Positions 1-4,752 of a DNA stretch of 6,242 nucleotides are shown here, in pieces. The position numbers and the translations under genes were made by a program. The DNA lies in contig DSCZ01000621.1 in assembly GCA_011048855.1 (NCBI GenBank), positions 1 through 6,242 of the forward strand, given 5' to 3'. Position 1 is the stretch's first letter. The number at the start of each line of letters is the position of its first letter. Below the pieces are notes generated by a model. That model was not told the origin of the DNA. It saw only the letters and a list, made by a program, of their open reading frames with translations, and made no database searches. The stretch is from Desulfobacteraceae bacterium. Lineage in GTDB: Bacteria > Desulfobacterota > DSM-4660 > Desulfatiglandales > Desulfatiglandaceae.

Positions 1-157
1 CTTTCAATTCATTCAGAAAAAATTTTGTTTGCCAGCTCCTTCCCATAAATAAAAAAGCTGAGATCGGCATAGAAATTAAAAACGCCGCCCCCAGCTCTTT
101 TACTCAATAAAAAATTTATTGAAATAATAACTTAAACAAATAAAAAACTAAATATAA
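1..157. other. AT-rich non-coding stretch downstream of the receiver gene
   Basis: No convincing gene is visible here. On the minus strand a short open frame starts at an ATG at 70-68 and stays open to the window edge (about 23 codons, beginning MPISAFLFMG). It has no Shine-Dalgarno at a useful distance, so I do not call it as a gene, although the 5' end of a gene lying left of the window cannot be excluded. The stretch is dominated by A/T runs and holds the small AT-only hairpin at 104-122. Confidence 0.4.
104..122 (-). repeat. AT-only hairpin after the receiver gene, possible weak terminator
   Basis: TCAATAAA at 104-111 and TTTATTGA at 115-122 are perfect 8-bp inverted arms around a 3-base loop, lying 36 bases past the stop of the receiver gene in its direction of transcription. 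There is no GC content in the stem beyond one pair and no clear T-run after it, so termination here is only a possibility. Confidence 0.3.
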
Positions 158-661
158 TTACAATCCAGACATTTGTTTAAGTTTTTTATCCCAAAAATCT
201 TTTTCCTTCTCTCTCCAATCCGTTCCGCCGAACTTTTTGTCATAAAAATTCCCCAGCCTGTCAAAAACTCTTTCCCAGGCGCTCTTTTTCTTCATACCTG
301 CTTCGATGACGTCTGAAACGAAGAGGTCAATCTCGTGCATTTTTTCTTTCGGTGCATAATATGCGGCGCCTTCTTCGGCAGATTTTTTCAAATTTTCTTC
401 AGACAAGCCATGTGCAGTAAGCATCAACGCTGGAATTTTTCTTTCCTTGGCAATCTCAAGAAGCTCGAAACCATTCACGCCCATAATATCAAGAATTGCA
501 ACATCATAGTCGTTATTTTCTAATAATTCCCTGGCTTCATTAAAAGAAAGCGCAGTGTCAATTTTACAGATACTGAGAAAATCTACCAAAGTGTCAAGAA
601 CATCTTTTTCATCATCTACGATTAATATTCTTTTTCCTTTTATTCTTTCAGTAGCATCCAT
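158..661 (-). CDS. Stand-alone response-regulator receiver with basic/aromatic C-terminal tail
   Basis: This 167-residue protein is a CheY-like receiver that should accept phosphate from a histidine kinase or phosphotransfer protein in the cytoplasm. The expected residues are present: acidic pair D16-D17, phosphoacceptor D58 (in AILDIMGVNG), switch T82 and K105. The receiver ends near residue 122. The remaining ~45 residues form no recognised output domain but are rich in Lys, Asp, Trp and Phe/Tyr (AWERVF, FYDKKFGG, DWREKEKDFWDKK), probably helical. The ATG at 661-659 is preceded by TAGGAG (676-671) at 9 bases, which supports the start. It lies downstream of the NtrC-type gene on the same strand but is separated from it by a strong hairpin and has its own candidate promoter. 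GC tallied over several 60-base lines is about 38-40%, against roughly 58% in a sampled line of the NtrC gene. No cognate kinase is in the window and the function is unknown. Confidence 0.9.
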   Translation of the reverse strand: MDATERIKGKRILIVDDEKDVLDTLVDFLSICKIDTALSFNEARELLENNDYDVAILDIMGVNGFELLEIAKERKIPALMLTAHGLSEENLKKSAEEGAAYYAPKEKMHEIDLFVSDVIEAGMKKKSAWERVFDRLGNFYDKKFGGTDWREKEKDFWDKKLKQMSGL

Positions 662-670
662 CGTTCTCTT

Positions 671-676
671 CTCCTA
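671..676 (-). promoter_or_regulatory. Ribosome binding site of the receiver gene
   Basis: TAGGAG on the minus strand lies 9 bases before the ATG at 661-659 and fixes that start. No other in-frame ATG nearby has a comparable site. Confidence 0.7.
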
Positions 677-875
677 CTCTCTCTTAAACGCATAAGGCTC
701 AAATAAAAACACACCCAGATCCCACAAAAGGCCGCAAATCCCCATCCGCACACATAATTGCTAACACAACTAAAGTTTTCCCTCAAAATAAATATCCCGC
801 GTGTTATCGGATGTTGCCTTGTTTTGATAAAATCCCCGTTGGATACAGCATTATAATAACCGCGGATAAAGATGT

Positions 876-903
876 ATTATAATACAAGCCGGGTAAATAG
901 CAA
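876..903 (-). promoter_or_regulatory. Candidate sigma-70 promoter of the receiver gene, inside a palindrome
   Basis: On the minus strand, TTGCTA (903-898, 4 of 6 matches to the -35 consensus) is followed after 16 bases by TATAAT (881-876, 6 of 6). This predicts transcription from about position 869 and a leader of roughly 200 bases. The -10 box sits inside the perfect 14-bp palindrome TGTATTATAATACA (873-886). It lies beyond the hairpin at 914-954, so the receiver gene could be transcribed independently of the NtrC-type gene. Confidence 0.45.
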
Positions 904-913
904 CAGACAAATT

Positions 914-954
914 AGTCAGGTTCCCATCCGGTATATCCGGATGGGAACCTGACT
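914..954 (-). terminator. Perfect 18-bp hairpin after the NtrC-type gene
   Basis: Bases 914-931 and 937-954 are perfect inverted repeats of 18 bp around the loop TATAT. The structure lies 13 bases past the stop codon of the NtrC-type gene (968-970). On the minus strand it is followed by TAATTTGTC, a weak U-tract, so it could act as a rho-independent terminator or as an RNA-stabilising 3' end. The core CCATCCGG-N5-CCGGATGG recurs at 2554-2574, which suggests it may also be a member of a repetitive palindrome family. Confidence 0.65.
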
Positions 955-967
955 GAAGTTGAGGTCT

Positions 968-2383
968 TCAAAGAGAATCCTGGAGGGATTCACCGGCCGA
1001 AAGGTGATGTTTTTTCATCAATACGGAAAAATTTGAGCGTTGCATCCCCACCCGCCTGGCGGCTCTGGTAATATTGCCATTTTCAGATGCAAGCGCCTGC
1101 TGGAGGAATTCCTTCTCTATACGACCGAAACGCTTTTCCAGCAGATCCTTTTTTACCGACCTGAGTTCATCGAGCGTTTGAGGCACCCGGTCTGAGGTAG
1201 AAGAGCTCTCTGCATTCCAGCTTTCCCCGAGACTGCGATCATCAAGTATCCGTCCTTCGGAGAGGATCACCAGTCGTTCCACCGAGTTTTTCAGCTCTCG
1301 GACATTTCCGGGCCATTCGTAGGATGTCAGCATTTCGAGAGCATCGTCGGAAAAACCGTCGATGCGTTTCCCGGTCCTCCGGCAATATTTTTTCAAAAAA
1401 TGGTACAGCAGCCTGGGGATGTCGTCCCTTCGCTCCCTTAAGGGAGGAAGATACAAGGGGAAAACATTCAAACGGTAGAACAGGTCTTCCCTGAATGATC
1501 CTTCTTCGACCATCGTCTTTAAATCCCTGTTGGTCGCTGAAATAATCCTCATGTCCGATTTTTTGATGCGGCTTCCGCCCACGGGTTTGAATTCCCCGGT
1601 TTCCATCACACGCAGCAGTTTTCCCTGGATGCTCATGTCCAGGTTGGCCACTTCATCCAGAAAAAGCGTGCCGCCGTCGGCCGTTTCGAAAATTCCCTCC
1701 TTGTCTCCAGCCGCGCCGGTGAACGCCCCTTTCACATGCCCGAACAGTTCGCTTTCCAGCAGCGATGGCGCAAAGGTGCTGCAATCGACCGTCACGAACT
1801 GACGGTCCGCCCTTTTGCTCCCGGCATGAACGGCCCTCGCGAAAAGCTCTTTTCCGGTGCCGGTCTCTCCGCAGAGAAGCACGGTGCTGTCAGTGGGAGC
1901 CACTTTCTTGACTTCCTCAAACAACTTCAGTATGCGCTCATTCTCTCCAACGATGTCAGCGAAATCGAACTTTCCGATCAACTGCCTACGCAAAAAAAGA
2001 TTCTCATCCTTGAGGCGCTTGTTCTCCACGACTTTAGCGACCGCAATCGACAGTTCGTCGTCCGAAAAAGGCTTGGTCAGATAATCAAAAGCACCGCACT
2101 TCATTGCCTCCACCGCATTTTGCACGGTGTAGTACCCCGTCATAACAATTACATAAATGCCGGGTTTTTCCGTCCGCACGGTGTTTAAAATTTCCATTCC
2201 GTTCACGTCTGGAAGTTTAATATCCAGGAGGACGATATCGTAGCGGCCGTTCAGTATCGCATCCAGCCCCGCCCTGCCGTTCATTCGCACGTCCACCGAA
2301 TGATTTTCGTCTGAAAGCACCAGCTTACAGCCTTCGCAAATAACCTGTTCATCGTCGATTACAAGAATACGTATTTGTCCCAA
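968..2383 (-). CDS. NtrC-family sigma-54-dependent response regulator
   Basis: This 471-residue protein has the full three-part NtrC layout. Residues 1-120 are a receiver with D10-D11, phosphoacceptor D54 (LLDIKLP), T82 and K104. Residues ~143-375 are a sigma-54-interacting AAA+ ATPase with Walker A GETGTGKE (172-179), the sigma-54-contacting loop GAFTGA (219-224), Walker B GGTLFLDE (237-244), then FREDLFYRLNVFPL and LPPLRER, and WPGNVREL in the lid. The last ~45 residues form a Fis-type helix-turn-helix (NGNITRAARRVGMQRSNFSV). By family knowledge it is phosphorylated by a histidine kinase, forms a hexamer and opens sigma-54 promoters. Target genes cannot be read from sequence, and no kinase is in the window. 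The start is TTG (2383-2381): no in-frame ATG or GTG lies between it and the upstream stop TAG at 2404-2402, and AAGGAA lies 11 bases before it. Length and motifs are complete. Confidence 0.95.
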   Translation of the reverse strand: MGQIRILVIDDEQVICEGCKLVLSDENHSVDVRMNGRAGLDAILNGRYDIVLLDIKLPDVNGMEILNTVRTEKPGIYVIVMTGYYTVQNAVEAMKCGAFDYLTKPFSDDELSIAVAKVVENKRLKDENLFLRRQLIGKFDFADIVGENERILKLFEEVKKVAPTDSTVLLCGETGTGKELFARAVHAGSKRADRQFVTVDCSTFAPSLLESELFGHVKGAFTGAAGDKEGIFETADGGTLFLDEVANLDMSIQGKLLRVMETGEFKPVGGSRIKKSDMRIISATNRDLKTMVEEGSFREDLFYRLNVFPLYLPPLRERRDDIPRLLYHFLKKYCRRTGKRIDGFSDDALEMLTSYEWPGNVRELKNSVERLVILSEGRILDDRSLGESWNAESSSTSDRVPQTLDELRSVKKDLLEKRFGRIEKEFLQQALASENGNITRAARRVGMQRSNFSVLMKKHHLSAGESLQDSL

Positions 2384-2394
2384 TTTATTGTCAT

Positions 2395-2400
2395 TCCTTT
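2395..2400 (-). promoter_or_regulatory. Ribosome binding site deciding the TTG start of the NtrC-type gene
   Basis: AAGGAA on the minus strand lies 11 bases before the TTG at 2383. An out-of-frame ATG at 2394-2392 abuts this site and opens an 11-codon frame (MTINWDKYVFL) that overlaps the true start. The site is too close to that ATG for normal initiation, so TTG is preferred. Confidence 0.5.
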
Positions 2401-2423
2401 TCTAAAAATTTAGGCTCGCAGCG

Positions 2424-2444
2424 AAAAAACAGGGGGTTCCCCCC
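2424..2444 (-). terminator. Short GC hairpin plus T-run in the leader of the NtrC-type gene
   Basis: Read on the minus strand, GGGGG-GAA-CCCCC (2444-2432; the stem can shift by one base) is followed by TG and six T residues (2429-2424). This is the form of a small intrinsic terminator, placed about 40 bases before the TTG start. It could stop transcription coming out of the repeat region, or act as an attenuator if the promoter lies further upstream. The stem is only 5 bp, so confidence is low. Confidence 0.35.
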
Positions 2445-2503
2445 AATTGAACACTTCGGCCATCGTGTTTACTATCATACGCGGCATGACCCGTTTGTAC
2501 AAT

Positions 2504-2529
2504 CCCCCTTGCGTTTCCCCCTTGCGTTT
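2504..2529. repeat. Perfect tandem duplication of a 13-bp unit
   Basis: CCCCCTTGCGTTT occurs twice head to tail (2504-2516 and 2517-2529) without mismatch. It may be a recent slippage event or a two-copy direct repeat. No function is apparent. Confidence 0.8.
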
Positions 2530-2549
2530 CAATGACGACGATTTAACTC

Positions 2550-2577
2550 GTGTCCATCCGGAAATGCCGGATGGCAC
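2550..2577. repeat. Hairpin CCATCCGG-N5-CCGGATGG at the left end of the repeat element
   Basis: CCATCCGG (2554-2561) and CCGGATGG (2567-2574) form an 8-bp perfect stem around AAATG. Three more pairs (GTG 2550-2552 with CAC 2575-2577) extend it if T2553 is bulged. The same 8+5+8 core occurs at 924-944 with a different loop. Confidence 0.7.
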
Positions 2578-2720
2578 TAGTCAAGTTTCCAGATCGGAAA
2601 TGAGGGATTTTGCCCAAGATCAAGGAAAACAAGGGCTTGCGCGGAGACGTACTGGAGTACGTCGCACAAGAAAGCCCGCAGTTTGACGTAGAGATTGGGC
2701 AAAAGGACCATTTCCGGATG
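2555..2720. repeat. About 166-bp element bounded by 12-bp inverted repeats, with nested inverted repeats
   Basis: CATCCGGAAATG (2555-2566) is the exact reverse complement of CATTTCCGGATG (2709-2720). Inside, on nearly the same axis, are TTTTGCCCAA (2608-2617) with TTGGGCAAAA (2695-2704), GGGCTT (2633-2638) with AAGCCC (2672-2677), and GACGTACT (2646-2653) with AGTACGTC (2656-2663). The whole stretch can therefore fold into one long interrupted hairpin on either strand. There is no transposase. A near-matching 10-bp direct repeat flanks it at a distance (AATGACGACG 2531-2540, AATGACGGCG 2738-2747). It could be a non-autonomous foldback/MITE-like repeat or a structured RNA. The symmetry is seen directly; the nature of the element is inferred. 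Confidence 0.7.
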
Positions 2721-2820
2721 AAAACTAACTCAAGAGGAATGACGGCGGGGCAGGAAACAACTACCTGAAAAACAGTCGATACTGAAGCCGATCGAAACGT
2801 ATACCCAGGCGGATCCCCAA

Positions 2821-2880
2821 ACCTCAAATCACAAATTTCAAACGATAACAAAATCAAAATACAAAAAATATAAACCAGAC
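2821..2880. repeat. A-rich, G-poor low-complexity tract
   Basis: On the plus strand this stretch is mostly A with scattered C and T and only two G residues, and has irregularly repeated units such as CAAAT, CAAAA and ACAAA. Such strand-asymmetric A-rich tracts are usually non-coding. It may provide UP-element-like or curved DNA upstream of the Usp promoter, but that is inference. Confidence 0.4.
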
Positions 2881-2911
2881 CACCAAGTCCCGAATACCAT
2901 TCTTTCCCTGG

Positions 2912-2940
2912 TTGACAGCAATCAACGGTTGGCATATCCT
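2912..2940 (+). promoter_or_regulatory. Candidate sigma-70 promoter of the Usp gene
   Basis: TTGACA (2912-2917, perfect -35) is followed after 17 bases by TATCCT (2935-2940, 4 of 6). Transcription would start near 2946-2948, giving a leader of only about 13 bases that begins at the ribosome binding site; this is tight, and another promoter may be used. A small dyad, GTTGA (2911-2915) with TCAAC (2922-2926), overlaps the -35 box and could be an operator half-site pair. Confidence 0.4.
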
Positions 2941-2945
2941 TTTAC

Positions 2946-2952
2946 AAGGAGG
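2946..2952 (+). promoter_or_regulatory. Ribosome binding site of the Usp gene
   Basis: AAGGAGG ends 7 bases before the ATG at 2960 and selects it over the in-frame upstream ATG at 2912, which has no such site and would put the promoter region inside the protein. Confidence 0.8.
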
Positions 2953-2959
2953 TTATGAC

Positions 2960-3409
2960 ATGGAAATCAAAAAAATTCTCTGGCCCACGGACGTATCCGA
3001 AAACGCCGCTCTTGCAATGCCGTTGGTTCAGTCGCTCTCTGAAAAATACCAGGCCGAGGTCCATGTCCTTTACGTGATTGAAGGCATGGGTCCTTTCGGC
3101 GCATGGTACGGAGATTTTGACCGGGCACACGCGGAAAAGATACAGCAGATGGAGCGCGAGGCAGCGGAGCGTGAACTCGAAGAAATCTGCTCTCAGAACC
3201 TCCAGGGCTGCCCGCTTTATATCCGGCACATCGCCGTCGGGGAGCCCGCCGGTGAGATACTCAAGATCGTGGAACGGGAGAAAATGGATCTCGTTGTCAT
3301 GGCCAGCCGGGGCAGGCGCGGACGGTTTCTTTTTGGGAGCGTCACCGAAAGGGTGGTCAAACATTGCCCTGTGCCGGTTTTGACGGTCCCGGTTCCCGAA
3401 AAAAAGTAA
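2960..3409 (+). CDS. UspA-family universal stress protein
   Basis: This 149-residue protein has the single-domain Usp length and fold signature: an N-terminal strand with the conserved Asp (KKILWPTDVS, D11), a central strand (EVHVLYVIEG, from 33), VGEPAGEIL (93-101), and the C-terminal block DLVVMASRGRRGRFLFGSVTE followed by RVVKHCPVPVLTVP. Many Usp proteins bind ATP through G-2x-G-9x-G-S/T. Here the match is A115-2x-G118-7x-G126-S127, with the first Gly replaced and the loop two residues shorter, so ATP binding is uncertain. Such proteins are cytoplasmic dimers made under starvation or other stress; the exact role here is unknown. The start at 2960 is set by AAGGAGG at 7 bases. The gene converges on pspF with 17 bases between stops and no clear terminator in the gap. 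Confidence 0.92.
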   Translation: MEIKKILWPTDVSENAALAMPLVQSLSEKYQAEVHVLYVIEGMGPFGAWYGDFDRAHAEKIQQMEREAAERELEEICSQNLQGCPLYIRHIAVGEPAGEILKIVEREKMDLVVMASRGRRGRFLFGSVTERVVKHCPVPVLTVPVPEKK

Positions 3410-3426
3410 ACCATTCGGACACATAT

Positions 3427-4500
3427 TCATTTGTGTATCCCCCGGCTACTTTCTATGCGGGGGCGGTACTTGCGATACAGGCCACGGAACTGGTCATAGG
3501 TGATACCGAGTGTTTGTGCGGCCTTTTTCTGGTTGTATCCGGATTCTGCCAGTGCTCGCGCTGCAAGACTTATCTTTAATCGATCCACGGCCTCTCTCAG
3601 CGGAACTGCCTGTAAATCACCATCTTTTTCGTGACCCGGGATTGTATCCGAAACGCTCTCTTCGGACGGAGGTGAGTCTCCTGGCGGATAAGGCGAAAAA
3701 AAAGGATCGAAAATAATTTTCGTTATCATGCATGAATCCGCCCGGTATACTGCACGTTCAACAACATTTTTAAGTTCCCGGATGTTTCCGGGCCACCTGT
3801 GGCTTTGAAGGCGATTTACGGCTTCCTCGCTGTAATCGGGGGTTTCATCCAGCCCAAGTTCGTATGCCATCCGCGCGGCGAAGTGCCTCGCGAGAAACAT
3901 TACGTCGCCGGTTCTTTCCCTGAGAGGGGGAAGAAAGAGAACCTCGAATGACAGCCTGTCGAGCAGATCCTGTTTGAACCGCCCGCGCGCGGCCAGCGCG
4001 GGTAGATCGGCATTCGTCGCCCCGACGATCCGCACGTTCACTTCCCTGCAAACCGCACTCCCTACGGGCTCAAAGGTCCCGTATTCGACGACCCGGAGAA
4101 TCTTCTCCTGCACCTCCATTGGAACAGCTCCCAGTTCATCCAGGAACAACGTACCACCGTCCGCCGATTCGAATCTCCCCGCCCTCCTTTGCAGGGCACC
4201 GGTAAAGGCACCTTTCTCATGGCCGAAAAGCTCGGCCTCTATCAAAGACGGGGAGAGAGCGGCACAATTCAAAGCAACCAGCGGACCGTCCCATCGACGG
4301 GAAAGATAATGGAGCCTTAAGGCGGCAAGCTCCTTGCCGGTGCCCCTTTCCCCCACCAGAAGAACAGGCCTTTCAATCGGGGCGACTTTCGACAGCCTCT
4401 CCTGAAAAGCCAAAAACTCGTCGGATTGACCAAGTGCTTCCCCACCACCAACTCTACCCGCCACCGTTGTTTGTTCGCAGACTTGTCTTCGTGAAGTCAT
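3427..4500 (-). CDS. pspF: PspF, sigma-54 activator of the phage-shock operon
   Basis: This 357-residue sigma-54 activator starts directly with the AAA+ domain and has no receiver, as PspF does. Visible motifs are Walker A GERGTGKE (50-57), the sigma-54 loop GAFTGA (97-102), Walker B GGTLFLDE (115-122), LPPLRER, and WPGNIRELKNVVERAVYR. A C-terminal Fis-type helix-turn-helix (YNQKKAAQTLGITYDQFR) binds DNA. YLSRRWDGP places Trp70 where E. coli PspF has Trp56, the residue known to be needed for inhibition by PspA; this supports PspF identity and PspA control. It is divergent from pspABC, with a shared 265-bp control region. The ATG at 4500 gives about 14 residues more than E. coli PspF and has only a weak, distant GAGAGG (4520-4515, 14 bases). 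A GTG at 4464-4462 would give a more typical length but has no ribosome site. Two candidate PspF sites lie just upstream, suggesting autorepression. Confidence 0.94.
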   Translation of the reverse strand: MTSRRQVCEQTTVAGRVGGGEALGQSDEFLAFQERLSKVAPIERPVLLVGERGTGKELAALRLHYLSRRWDGPLVALNCAALSPSLIEAELFGHEKGAFTGALQRRAGRFESADGGTLFLDELGAVPMEVQEKILRVVEYGTFEPVGSAVCREVNVRIVGATNADLPALAARGRFKQDLLDRLSFEVLFLPPLRERTGDVMFLARHFAARMAYELGLDETPDYSEEAVNRLQSHRWPGNIRELKNVVERAVYRADSCMITKIIFDPFFSPYPPGDSPPSEESVSDTIPGHEKDGDLQAVPLREAVDRLKISLAARALAESGYNQKKAAQTLGITYDQFRGLYRKYRPRIESSRGIHK

Positions 4501-4523
4501 ATCGGCACTTCAGACCTCTCATT

Positions 4524-4558
4524 GGTTAAAATTACCATCTAAAGGTTTTAATTACCAT
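4524..4558. promoter_or_regulatory. Twin 15-bp sites, candidate PspF upstream activating sequences
   Basis: GGTTAAAATTACCAT (4524-4538) and GGTTTTAATTACCAT (4544-4558) are direct repeats identical at 13 of 15 positions with a 20-bp period, about two helical turns, so both would face the same side of the DNA. Each also has GGT...ACC dyad symmetry fitting a dimeric Fis-type HTH. They start 24 bases before the pspF ATG and lie about 180-215 bases upstream of the predicted pspA start, consistent with activation of pspA and autorepression of pspF. Assignment to PspF is inferred from position. Confidence 0.6.
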
Positions 4559-4711
4559 AGAACGGCACCGAGTTCAACCGACAAAAAGGTGCCTGATTCA
4601 AATGGACGAAGTGCCCGGGCGGGTGACACAAAAAACAAAGTCCTTGAATTGTACAACTTTCGAACCCAGGCTTTAAAAAAATCCGAACCTTTCCGCGACG
4701 CTTCACATGCC

Positions 4712-4727
4712 CGGCACGGATCATGCT
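4712..4727 (+). promoter_or_regulatory. Sigma-54 (-24/-12) promoter of pspABC
   Basis: CGGCACGGATCATGCT matches the sigma-54 consensus TGGCACGNNNNTTGCW at all but two specified positions. It keeps the invariant GG (4713-4714) and GC (4725-4726) at the correct 12-base phasing. Transcription should start near 4738, giving a leader of about 28 bases to the pspA ATG. A sigma-54 promoter is expected for a PspF-controlled operon. Confidence 0.85.
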
Positions 4728-4752
4728 TGATGAATTCGTAAATCAAGGATAA

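Larger units (their letters stand above)
662..967. other. Intergenic region between the two response-regulator genes
   Basis: No protein gene is visible. Read on the minus strand, the region holds the hairpin ending the NtrC-type gene (914-954), then a candidate sigma-70 promoter (876-903), then a leader of about 200 bases to the receiver gene. The leader contains nested inverted repeats: TAACAC 762-767 with GTGTTA 801-806, and outside it CATCCG 743-748 with CGGATG 808-813. I do not recognise a known riboswitch or small RNA. Confidence 0.5.
2384..2959. other. 576-bp intergenic region with repeats, no supported gene
   Basis: The open frames crossing this stretch (2447-2686 plus, 2543-2935 minus) have no ribosome binding site or recognisable domain, and both run through the inverted-repeat element, so I treat them as spurious. 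In order the region holds a GC hairpin plus T-run facing the NtrC-type gene (2424-2444), a 13-bp tandem duplication (2504-2529), the nested inverted-repeat element (2550-2720), an A-rich, G-poor tract (2821-2880), and the promoter and ribosome binding site of the Usp gene (2912-2952). Confidence 0.6.

Noticed and set aside
1..70. Start of a minus-strand gene leaving the left edge
   Set aside because: An ATG at 70-68 opens a frame to the edge, but it has no ribosome site and only 23 codons are visible.
1736..2188. Plus-strand 150-codon open frame opposite the NtrC-type gene
   Set aside because: It is antisense to the conserved AAA+ and receiver coding sequence and has no supporting signals.
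2447..2686. Plus-strand 79-codon open frame
   Set aside because: It begins at a TTG with no ribosome site, includes the 13-bp tandem repeat and half of the inverted-repeat element, and ends in a basic low-complexity tail.
2543..2935. Minus-strand 130-codon open frame in the intergenic region
   Set aside because: It has no ribosome site, runs through the inverted-repeat element and the A-rich tract, has odd Cys/Ser/Phe-rich composition, shows no domain, and covers the Usp promoter region.
2912..2959. Upstream ATG that would add 16 residues to the Usp protein
   Set aside because: It would overlap the TTGACA promoter element and the strong ribosome site at 2946-2952; the added residues match nothing in Usp proteins.
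3410..3436. Possible bidirectional terminator between the Usp gene and pspF
   Set aside because: Only a 5-bp ACACA/TGTGT stem (3419-3423, 3432-3436) is present, and the minus-strand T-run lies too far beyond it.
4559..4711. IHF site between the twin sites and the sigma-54 promoter
   Set aside because: IHF bending would be expected by analogy with E. coli, but I could not find a convincing WATCAANNNNTTR match on either strand.
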